A stretch of 64,000 nt of DNA, taken from Saccharibacillus sp. JS10 (GTDB lineage: Bacteria > Bacillota > Bacilli > Paenibacillales > Paenibacillaceae). Below, in pieces: positions 50,850 through 58,658 of the stretch. A program made the position numbers and the translations under genes. The DNA lies in NCBI RefSeq assembly GCF_024436065.1, contig NZ_JANFNS010000003.1, forward strand, positions 434,001-498,000. Reading direction: 5' to 3'. Position 1 is the stretch's first letter, and each line of letters starts with the position of its first letter. The notes under the pieces were generated by a model. That model saw nothing but the letters and a program-made list of their open reading frames with translations, was not told the DNA's origin and made no database searches.

Positions 50850-53840
50850 TCAACCGTTTACTTCCATATAAACTTCATTCATCATATCTTCCATAATTAC
50901 AGTTTTAAATTCATTATTTTCCAATATCTTCATAAAAAACTCTTGATTACTGCTCATACGGTCAATAACGAAATTCATAAAGGATTTTTCAAAAGCAAAT
51001 TTAAAATTTTCTTTTGTATTATTTTTTGCTCTTTGGCGAATGTCTTCATCATTTAATATATCTTCTTTTACTTGCTCGCGAGAAAGAAAATCCGTTTCTG
51101 TGAATTGTGTACCAAAACGCTCATTCAACTTAGCTAACACGCTCGATAAACGAACTACTTCATCCTCAGTTGCACCACTAGAACCATGTTTCTGAGGATC
51201 TAAATCGTAGCCACCTATTTTCTCAAGCACAATGCTTCCTTCAAACATTTTCTGATTACGATAATATTCAAGTGCTACATCATCAGCCAAATAAACGTCT
51301 TTGTCTCCTTGACCACGTGGTAATTTACGCAAGAAGTACGTTAAATAAATATATTCCTTGTGCAGACCTAGGTCGATAAATGTTACAACTTGCAATATAA
51401 AGCCATACGTACGCATGAATTTTGTAGCCGTTTGTTTAAATACGAATTGTTCTTCTACCGAAAGCTTTTTAAAACGCTCTATCCCTTTATCGAGGACCGC
51501 ATTCAACTCGGCTTGAGCCTTCGTAGACTTCTTCACACCGCCTATTACCTCAAGTTCATTTACCCTTTGCACTTCTTCTTCCGTAAACACTTGATATGGC
51601 TCTAACTCAGCCTGCATATCATAAAGGATATTTGGATCAGTAATTTCTGCTAGACTTGTCGATTCATAATAAGGCTGGAAAGACGCCTTCATTTCTTCTG
51701 CATCATTTACAAAATCCAATACGAATGTGTCATCTTTACCAGGGCATGTACGATTTAAACGAGATAGTGTTTGCACCGCCTTAATACCGCTTAATGGCTT
51801 GTCAACATACATTGTGTGCAACAGTGGTTCATCAAATCCAGTTTGATATTTTTCCGCAACAAGTAGCACTCTGTACTCGTCAGAGTTAAATTTTTCAGGT
51901 AACTCTTTTTCAGAGAACTGATTCATTTCTGGCTCGGTATAATTAATCTCGCTATCTTTCACAGTGCCTGAGAAAGCGACTATTGTTTTTAAGTCATTGT
52001 AGTTCATTTCATTGATATACTTATCGAAAGCCAGTTTGTAACGTACTGCATGTAAACGGCTCGCTGTTACAACCATTGCCTTTGCACGACCACCAATTTT
52101 GCGCTGTACAAAATTACGATAATGCTCGATAATAATCTCTGTTTTTTGCGCGATGCTATGCGGATGTAGTGACACGTATTGCGCTAGCTTTTTTGTTGCT
52201 TGTTTTTGTGATACCTGTGGGTCATCGTCTACTGTCTTTGCGATTTTCCAGAATGTTTTATAGGTTGTATAGTTTTCGAGCACATCTAAAATAAAGCCTT
52301 CTTCAATTGCTTGTCGCATTGTGTACTCATGGAATGCTACTGGTTTACCATCTACACTAACTGTGCCGAATTTCTCTAATGTCTTCGGCTTTGGTGTCGC
52401 CGTAAATGCAAAGAAAGATATGTTATCTTGCTTACCACTTTTCATGATTGCTTCAACGATTTTCTCGTCCAAGTCATCTAAGTTCTCTTCCGCAATACGG
52501 TCTTCCTCATAAGCTGCTTCTAACGTTTTATCCGATAACACATTTGTTAACGCAGTTGAAGCTTTACCGCCCTGGGAGGAGTGAGCCTCATCAATAATGA
52601 CCGCATACTTTTTACGCTCTAAGCCCACTACTTTTTCTAAAACAAACGGGAACTTTTGAAGCGTCGTTATAATAATACGAGTCTCATTATTAATAGCTCG
52701 TACTAATTGTGCTGAATCTTTATCAATCGGCTCTACCATCCCTGCTTTATGTTCCAACTGATAAACCGCATCTTGCAATTGCTTATCTAACACTCGGCGA
52801 TCGGTAATAACGATTACACTACTAAAAATAGATTCATTGTCCTCGTTATGTAGCTTCGCTAAACGATGTGCAAGCCACGAAATCGAGTTCGTCTTGCCCG
52901 ATCCCGCAGAGTGCTGAATTAAATAATTATGACCGACATGCTTTTGTTCAACATCTGCTTCTAACTCACGTATAACATCCAGTTGATGAAAACGAGGGAA
53001 AATGAGCATTTGACGCTCACTTATTGTTTCGCCGTTTGAGTCTTTAATGTCATCCTTCTTAATAAAGATGAAGCGATATAATATGTCGAGTAAGCTATCT
53101 GGGATTAAAATATTTTCCCATAAATAATGCGTACGATAATTATCATCGTAACTCAAAGGATTACCCTTTCCGCCATTATTGCCTTTGTTAAAAGGTAAGA
53201 AGTATGTTTTATCTTTATCAAGCTTTGTCGTCATAAATACTTCATCTGGATCAACAGCAAAGTAAACAGCAACACGCTCATTAAACTTAAAGAGCTGCTC
53301 ACGCGGATCACGGTCAGACTTTAACTGCTTCATCGCATGTTCGACTGTTTGATTTGTTAATGGATTTTTCAGCTCCATTACAACAAGGGGCAAACCGTTT
53401 AAAAACAGCACCATATCTAAGCTATTGTTATGCTTATCACTGTAATACACCTGGCGAGCAACGTTAAAGCGATTTTTCCCATACTGCTCATTTAATGTTT
53501 TATTCATAACCGTAGGTGGCTTATTATACGCAAGTTGTAATGTCACACCACGGTCTTTAATCCCTTTACGTAGACATTCAACCAAACCTTGACGATGTAG
53601 CTGGTCTTTAATACGTTTTAAAACTTCTTCTTTATATGAAGAACCATACCATTTCTCTAGCGTACGCATACGTTTTTCCTGTGTATCCTCTAAAAAAGAA
53701 AATAGCTCTTCTATGTCGATAGCATGCTGCTTGAAAGCATCACTCTCTTCTCCTTTTAACACACGCTTTTTATAGCCATTCGCAATTAATGCTATTTCGA
53801 TATTCGTTTCAAAACCTTTTTCTGAAGTATCTACTGCCAT
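50850..53840 (-). CDS. hsdR: Type I restriction enzyme R subunit HsdR
   Basis: This 996-residue subunit cuts and translocates DNA. The N-terminal nuclease domain has the PD-(D/E)xK residues Asp142, Glu156 and Lys158 (MVLFLNG then MELKN). The two RecA-like motor domains include the Walker A AGSGKTNS near residue 312, the DEAH box near 416 (VIIDEAHSS) and YQTGFDEPLLHTMYVDKP. A helical C-terminus contacts the methylase. GAGGTGA precedes the start; GTG at 53843 or ATG at 53840 are both possible. The gene has no evident disruption, so restriction should be functional. Confidence 0.96.
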   Translation of the reverse strand: MAVDTSEKGFETNIEIALIANGYKKRVLKGEESDAFKQHAIDIEELFSFLEDTQEKRMRTLEKWYGSSYKEEVLKRIKDQLHRQGLVECLRKGIKDRGVTLQLAYNKPPTVMNKTLNEQYGKNRFNVARQVYYSDKHNNSLDMVLFLNGLPLVVMELKNPLTNQTVEHAMKQLKSDRDPREQLFKFNERVAVYFAVDPDEVFMTTKLDKDKTYFLPFNKGNNGGKGNPLSYDDNYRTHYLWENILIPDSLLDILYRFIFIKKDDIKDSNGETISERQMLIFPRFHQLDVIRELEADVEQKHVGHNYLIQHSAGSGKTNSISWLAHRLAKLHNEDNESIFSSVIVITDRRVLDKQLQDAVYQLEHKAGMVEPIDKDSAQLVRAINNETRIIITTLQKFPFVLEKVVGLERKKYAVIIDEAHSSQGGKASTALTNVLSDKTLEAAYEEDRIAEENLDDLDEKIVEAIMKSGKQDNISFFAFTATPKPKTLEKFGTVSVDGKPVAFHEYTMRQAIEEGFILDVLENYTTYKTFWKIAKTVDDDPQVSQKQATKKLAQYVSLHPHSIAQKTEIIIEHYRNFVQRKIGGRAKAMVVTASRLHAVRYKLAFDKYINEMNYNDLKTIVAFSGTVKDSEINYTEPEMNQFSEKELPEKFNSDEYRVLLVAEKYQTGFDEPLLHTMYVDKPLSGIKAVQTLSRLNRTCPGKDDTFVLDFVNDAEEMKASFQPYYESTSLAEITDPNILYDMQAELEPYQVFTEEEVQRVNELEVIGGVKKSTKAQAELNAVLDKGIERFKKLSVEEQFVFKQTATKFMRTYGFILQVVTFIDLGLHKEYIYLTYFLRKLPRGQGDKDVYLADDVALEYYRNQKMFEGSIVLEKIGGYDLDPQKHGSSGATEDEVVRLSSVLAKLNERFGTQFTETDFLSREQVKEDILNDEDIRQRAKNNTKENFKFAFEKSFMNFVIDRMSSNQEFFMKILENNEFKTVIMEDMMNEVYMEVNG

Positions 53841-53846
53841 CACAAC

Positions 53847-55073
53847 TCACCTCACTTCATCGAGTTCCGTATCACGTACATTGATTTTTCCTGTTGCCGC
53901 TTCGTAGATAAGGGACTGGCGGTATTCTTTTAGTTTTTCGATTTGTTCTTTCACTGTCGAAATCAAATTAAAAATGGCTTTCTGTTTATTAAATAACCAC
54001 TTATTTATTTCACGTTGTTCTTCTAATGTCGGAGGAATAGCAAATATAAGTTCTTTAACTTGTACAAAATTTAGCCCCTCTCTCGAGCTACCGTTTTGTG
54101 CAAACCAAATTTGTTGATTTATAACGTATGAAGACATTAACATATTGAAGTAAAACGGATAAACTTTCCTTTGATTTAATCGAATAATACACACATGCTG
54201 GTTAACATTTGCTCTCCCGAAGTCTTTAGGAACAATTGCTGTTCGTCCAATGGAAGCTCCTGTGATATTCAATAAAATGTCTAAAGGTTTAACTTGTGAA
54301 GATTTCATTTCAGCATTAGTCTCTTCTGAAATAAATGCTAAATCTTTCAAACGAATTCCATCAAAATGAACATTCAAACTTCGTAAAAAAGGCACTCCTT
54401 CATCTAAATATACCTCTGATCCACCTGATGGAGTCTTTCCACTTCCTACATGATTAGCAAAATGTTTAACTTTTTTCACTTCCCAATGTTCAGGAATCAC
54501 CCCAATCCACTCAATACCTGAATCTTTCATTTTCACATTCGGATTTAAACCTTTTGTAACAGCTTCTGTGATGATTGATTGGCGTTGTTGTTCTAACAAT
54601 ATTATTAGATTTTCTTTATGTTTCAATAAAGCCTCGATTTCAACACATTTACATTCTAAATATTTCGCTACGATTTTTTGCGTTTCTTCAGAAGGGATAT
54701 TTAATTCATAATTTTCTACTTCTGACCCTACAATACTAGGCAAAGCTGTTTGGGTTACAATTTGATTCCATGGAAACATTTCTAACAGATAATAAAAATA
54801 TCTCGGAGAATTACCTGGATAAATCTCAGTGTAATACATAGTATCTACAGTCCAAAAATCACCTTCAACATATAAAGGTTTACCTATTGTTCCTTTTCGA
54901 CCAAATAACACTGAAGGCCCAGTAAAAAGTTTCTTATCAGTATATTTAAAAACTCCGCCCGATCCATATACGTCAATAACATTATCATCATAGTTCACTT
55001 CATTTGTTACTTCTCGACCATTCTTAACTTTTAAATGGTATTTTAATTTACTCTTTTTAAAATCTACACTCAT
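53847..55073 (-). CDS. hsdS: Type I restriction-modification specificity subunit HsdS
   Basis: This 408-residue protein has two target-recognition domains. TRD1 spans about residues 5-130 (ends ALPSIVGSEVENYELNIPS) and TRD2 about 195-350 (WEVKKVKHFANHVGSGKTPS). Each is followed by a conserved helical spacer (EETQKIVAKYLECK, LEEQREINKWLFNK). The EYRQSLIYEAATGKI ending is typical. The bipartite target sequence cannot be predicted here. Its start overlaps the hsdM stop (ATGA). Confidence 0.95.
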   Translation of the reverse strand: MSVDFKKSKLKYHLKVKNGREVTNEVNYDDNVIDVYGSGGVFKYTDKKLFTGPSVLFGRKGTIGKPLYVEGDFWTVDTMYYTEIYPGNSPRYFYYLLEMFPWNQIVTQTALPSIVGSEVENYELNIPSEETQKIVAKYLECKCVEIEALLKHKENLIILLEQQRQSIITEAVTKGLNPNVKMKDSGIEWIGVIPEHWEVKKVKHFANHVGSGKTPSGGSEVYLDEGVPFLRSLNVHFDGIRLKDLAFISEETNAEMKSSQVKPLDILLNITGASIGRTAIVPKDFGRANVNQHVCIIRLNQRKVYPFYFNMLMSSYVINQQIWFAQNGSSREGLNFVQVKELIFAIPPTLEEQREINKWLFNKQKAIFNLISTVKEQIEKLKEYRQSLIYEAATGKINVRDTELDEVR

Positions 55074-57082
55074 CCTATCACCTTCTTCAACTGCTCCGTA
55101 ATCTCCGCTTCTAATATACGAATCTCGTCCATAATTTCTGCTGAGCTGCGTAGTGCTGTGTATTTATAGAATTGGCGAGTGAATGGTACTTCATAGCCAA
55201 TTCTTGTTTTCGTTTCGTCTATCCATGCATCTGGTACGTGTGGTAATACTTCAAGTGCAAAGTAATCATGAATATTTTCTTTCAAAGGCACATTTTCAGT
55301 ATCACGTAAATCCGTATCAGGCTCAATTTCTGTTTTGTTTTTCATGCATACGTCAGCTGTTTCATCTTTTTCAGATAGACCCGCTGAAATCGCCTTTAAA
55401 ACAGGTGCTCCGATAGTAATACCAGCTTGCTTCAATGCATATTTTACCACTTTAGTGAACTCGTCACGATTTCTATATACTTTGTCATTTTCTAACGTGC
55501 GTAAAACATATAATATTTGCGTTTGCAGCTTTTTACCTTCTTCAATTTCAAAGTGACCTGCGTCGCCCTTTTTATTCGATGTGGCTAAGTTCACAAAGCC
55601 CTTTTCCGCTACAACACGTGCAAGACGCTCTTCGTTTACTTGGAAGTTTAAACGTAAAGGACGGTCTACTGTGATTTTTGCGTAACCGAAGTATTCATTG
55701 TCAAAGATCTTCACGTACTCGTTTGGCTGTGCATCACCGTATAAACAAACAATCTCACTTATTTGCTCTTCTGTAATTTCATTTCGCTTGCTACCCATCG
55801 ACTTTTTCATTTTTTTTGAGAAATCTACAGCGTTAACTAAACGTACTTTCCCTTTATGAAGAGGCGCCTTATTGTTTGTTAAAATCCAAATGTACGTTGC
55901 AATACCTGTGTTATAGAAAAGGTCGTTTGGTAGTGCAACGATGCCTTCTACTAAATCATTCTCAAGCACATATTTACGAATTTCACTTTCGCCAGATCCC
56001 GCATCCCCTGTAAATAATGGTGAACCATTCATAATGATCGCTAAACGAGATCCTTGTGGGTTTTCCACTGTGACTGGCTTCATTTTTGATAATAAGTGCA
56101 TTAGGAATAACAGTTGCCCGTCACTTGTACGAGGCGTACCAGGACCGAAACGACCGTCAAAACCTTGTTTCTCATGTTCATCTTTAATTAGTTTCTCATA
56201 TGATTTCCAGTCCACTCCATAAGGGGGATTTGAAATTAAGTAATCGAATTTATCACGTGGGAATTGGTCGTTTGATAACGTATTTCCTAAACGGATATTA
56301 CGTGCGTCTTCTCCCTTTATAAGCAAATCTGCTTTACAAATCGCATATGATTCAGGATTAATTTCCTGACCAAAAAACTCCAAATGCGCTGTTGGATTTT
56401 GGCTTAGTAAATACTCTTGTGCCACAGAACCCATACCACCTGTACCAGCTGCACAGTCATATAACGTTTGTGTTAAGCCTGGCTTCCTTAAAATACTCGC
56501 ATCGTCATGGAGGAACAATAAATGCGTCATTAAGCGAATTACTTCACGTGGTGTGTAATGATCTCCTGCTTCTGCATTCTCATTGAAACGACGAATTAGT
56601 TCCTCAAATACATAACCCATTTCAATGTTTGAAACTGTTTCTGGATGTAAGTCAATCTCACTAAAGCGTTTAATCGTTAAGTATAATAAGTTGTTCTGCT
56701 CTAGTTTATCGATTTGGCGATCAAAGTCAAAGTGATCCATAATATCGCGAGCCACTTTCGAGAAACCATTCATATAGTCACGCAAGTTATCAGCAATGTT
56801 ATCAGAATCTGTTAATAACTTGTCAAAATCATATTTACTTGTGTTGTGGAAGTTTTGCTTTGAAACACGATTTAAAATCGGTTCACGAGCATCTTCATTC
56901 ATGGCAACAAACTGCTCTGCCTTTGCTAATACTTCCTCTTTGGTGCTCTCCAATACGCAGTCAAATCGACGTAATACAGCTAATGGTAAGACGATTTTAC
57001 CATAGTCCTCTGGTTTATACGGTCCACGCAAGATCTCTGCGATTGACCAAATAAAACTTACTTTATCCTGGAAGTTGATCAT
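55070..57082 (-). CDS. hsdM: Type I restriction-modification methyltransferase HsdM
   Basis: This 670-residue adenine N6-methyltransferase subunit has an N-terminal helical domain (FIWSIAEILRGPYKPEDYGK). The SAM-binding motif I is DCAAGTGGMGSVAQEYL near residue 209, and the catalytic motif IV NPPYGVDW is near 284. At 670 residues it is longer than the common 500-residue HsdM because of an extended C-terminal region (about 500-670). AAGGAG precedes the ATG. It is the first gene of the hsdM-hsdS-hsdR operon, 260 bases from the ssrA 3' end. Confidence 0.95.
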   Translation of the reverse strand: MINFQDKVSFIWSIAEILRGPYKPEDYGKIVLPLAVLRRFDCVLESTKEEVLAKAEQFVAMNEDAREPILNRVSKQNFHNTSKYDFDKLLTDSDNIADNLRDYMNGFSKVARDIMDHFDFDRQIDKLEQNNLLYLTIKRFSEIDLHPETVSNIEMGYVFEELIRRFNENAEAGDHYTPREVIRLMTHLLFLHDDASILRKPGLTQTLYDCAAGTGGMGSVAQEYLLSQNPTAHLEFFGQEINPESYAICKADLLIKGEDARNIRLGNTLSNDQFPRDKFDYLISNPPYGVDWKSYEKLIKDEHEKQGFDGRFGPGTPRTSDGQLLFLMHLLSKMKPVTVENPQGSRLAIIMNGSPLFTGDAGSGESEIRKYVLENDLVEGIVALPNDLFYNTGIATYIWILTNNKAPLHKGKVRLVNAVDFSKKMKKSMGSKRNEITEEQISEIVCLYGDAQPNEYVKIFDNEYFGYAKITVDRPLRLNFQVNEERLARVVAEKGFVNLATSNKKGDAGHFEIEEGKKLQTQILYVLRTLENDKVYRNRDEFTKVVKYALKQAGITIGAPVLKAISAGLSEKDETADVCMKNKTEIEPDTDLRDTENVPLKENIHDYFALEVLPHVPDAWIDETKTRIGYEVPFTRQFYKYTALRSSAEIMDEIRILEAEITEQLKKVIG

Positions 57083-57305
57083 AAGTAATCTCCTTAATTG
57101 ATTAAAAAGAAATTTTAGAATAATAATATATAATTAAAACAGACTGAACAATTTATATGTAAAGAAAACTCAATAAAAACAATCTGCTTTGATAGATCTT
57201 TACACTTCGTTATTAAATACAATTATAAGTGCTTTAGTGAAAAATCAAGAGAATCCAGGACGCCTGCGTGTAGGAAGTAAAAAACATGACGCAAGTGCAT
57301 ATGAA

Positions 57306-57335
57306 AAATCCACACCTGTTTTCAGGTGTGGATTT
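57306..57335 (-). terminator. Terminator of ssrA
   Basis: AAATCCACACCTG pairs with CAGGTGTGGATTT around TTTT; T-rich sequence follows on the minus strand. Confidence 0.88.
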
Positions 57336-57341
57336 ACAGAA

Positions 57342-57705
57342 TGGAGGCGAGGGGAGTCGAACCCCTGTCCGAAGATAACGCAGCATAGGCTTCTACGGGT
57401 GTAGTCACAGTTTTGATGTCACCCGAGCAGCGCCCCGTAACCGGCTCTGCGTTGGGTCAGCCTGATTTGCTTCTTCCGTCTACCCCCAGGCGGAGACTAA
57501 ACGGCGTATCCCACTATAGGTTGGGCCCTCATCCCGGTACATGGGCGATACTGAGCGAGAGCACGCATCACAGTTTCTTAGGCTGCGAAAGCGTAGTTGT
57601 TTTGTTGTTTGCCATTTAATAGGCTTTAGCGTTAGTAAAGCGGACGCGTCCCCACTACCCGCTACCCATGCCCGAACTACCCCCGTCGAATCCATAAACG
57701 CCCCC
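57342..57705 (-). ncRNA. ssrA: Transfer-messenger RNA (tmRNA)
   Basis: This 364-base RNA rescues stalled ribosomes with SmpB. The tRNA-like ends pair as GGGGGCG/CGCCTCC, with the T arm GGGGTTCGACTCCCC at the 3' side and TTTATGGATTCGACG at the 5' side. The resume codon is GGC, and the tag reads GKQQNNYAFAA before TAA. Pseudoknot-forming GC segments follow the tag. CCA is not encoded. A strong extended -10 promoter lies about 200 bases upstream. Confidence 0.96.
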
Positions 57706-57977
57706 TGATGGGAAAACGGTCGCCGTCCGAACCTCGAACGAACGTGCCTTTTCCATAAAAGGGAACTTTAGGATTAAAGGGACGTCGATGAAGGAACCGT
57801 AAGATTCGCTACACGAGTCGCATTGTCCAAAGTTCACGCAGCCTTTCCCTCCATAAAAGAAAGAACTGCTCATGAGAAAAGTCTAGCTTTTCCCACAGAC
57901 CTAGATTATAGCATATTCCAAGCTACAAAGATAGATTACCCGACCTCCGCAATCACCAAACAAGGAAGAGACCGGAT
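57706..57977 (-). other. Long transcribed leader between smpB and ssrA
   Basis: No gene is supported in this 272-base stretch. Its promoter lies at 57905-57913, so about 190 bases would be transcribed before mature tmRNA and removed by processing. A 72-codon ORF starting at 57873 runs into ssrA but has no ribosome binding site. Confidence 0.5.
57905..57913 (-). promoter_or_regulatory. Extended -10 promoter (TGCTATAAT) for ssrA
   Basis: A perfect TATAAT with a TGC extension on the minus strand gives a start near 57898. The -35 region is poor, as is usual for extended -10 promoters. Confidence 0.7.
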
Positions 57978-58451
57978 CTACCGTTGCCGAGACTTGAGCG
58001 CCCGCTGGATATCCCGCTGTGCGTCGCGTTTTGCCGCCGTATCGCGTTTGTCGTGTTGCTTTTTACCTTTACCGACACCGATTAGCAGTTTCGCATAGCC
58101 GTTGCGGACATACACCTTCAGCGGCACGATCGTATACCCTTCTTGCTTCGATTGCCCGATCAGCTTACGAATCTGAACTTTATGCAGCAGCAGCTTACGC
58201 GTGCGCGTCGGATCAGACGGGTTATTGATATTGCCCTGCTCGAACGGGCTAATATGCATATTGTGAATAAAAGCTTCCCCGCCGCGGATCGTCGCAAACG
58301 AATCCCCGATATTCGACCGCCCTTTTCGCAGCGACTTAATTTCGGTTCCTGTCAGCACAAGCCCGGCTTCATACGTATCTTCGATAAAATAATCGTGAGA
58401 CGCTTTTTTGTTCTGTGCAAGCAGCTTCCCTTGCTCGGTATTTTTCTTCAT
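57978..58451 (-). CDS. smpB: SsrA-binding protein SmpB
   Basis: This 157-residue tmRNA partner shows the family core: [30 protein letters not shown], the loop HISPFEQGN and [14 protein letters not shown] basic C-terminal tail ([20 protein letters not shown]) enters the decoding centre. The ATG at 58451 follows GGAGG by eight bases; a GTG nine bases earlier abuts the ribosome binding site. It lies between rnr and ssrA, a typical trans-translation cluster. Confidence 0.97.
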   Translation of the reverse strand: MKKNTEQGKLLAQNKKASHDYFIEDTYEAGLVLTGTEIKSLRKGRSNIGDSFATIRGGEAFIHNMHISPFEQGNINNPSDPTRTRKLLLHKVQIRKLIGQSKQEGYTIVPLKVYVRNGYAKLLIGVGKGKKQHDKRDTAAKRDAQRDIQRALKSRQR

Positions 58452-58539
58452 ATTCTGCACCTCCAGCCTGTTCCTAACATTAAAACCTTACCTAAATTCT
58501 AACCCTCTCTTTTGGAAAAAGGCAAGAAAAGCAGCGACC

Positions 58540-58605
58540 GGGGAGTTTAAGCGATTCATCTCAGAATGAGGTTACCTCCACCCTGACAGAATCCATTCGC
58601 TCCCC
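58540..58605 (-). other. Structured element in the smpB leader
   Basis: On the minus strand GGGGAG (58605-58600) pairs with CTCCCC (58545-58540), and AGCGA/TCGCT lies just inside. A GAGG-TAA-CCTC hairpin sits in the centre. It lies between the rnr stop and the smpB ribosome binding site. No known riboswitch class was recognised. Confidence 0.35.
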
Positions 58606-58658
58606 GCTTCTGCCTTCTCTATTCAAAAGAGCCAACCCGACTTCAATCCACCGGAGCC

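Noticed and set aside
49850-50850. Attachment-site duplicate of the ssrA 3' end
   Set aside because: No stretch matching the tmRNA 3' end was found by eye on the far side of the hsd operon.
57655-57873. 72-codon minus-strand ORF between smpB and ssrA
   Set aside because: It runs into the 5' end of tmRNA and lacks a ribosome binding site; most likely an open frame by chance.
58561-58590. T-box-like GGGTGGAGGTAACC in the smpB leader
   Set aside because: Only a partial match; the rest of a T-box leader (specifier loop, terminator) is missing.
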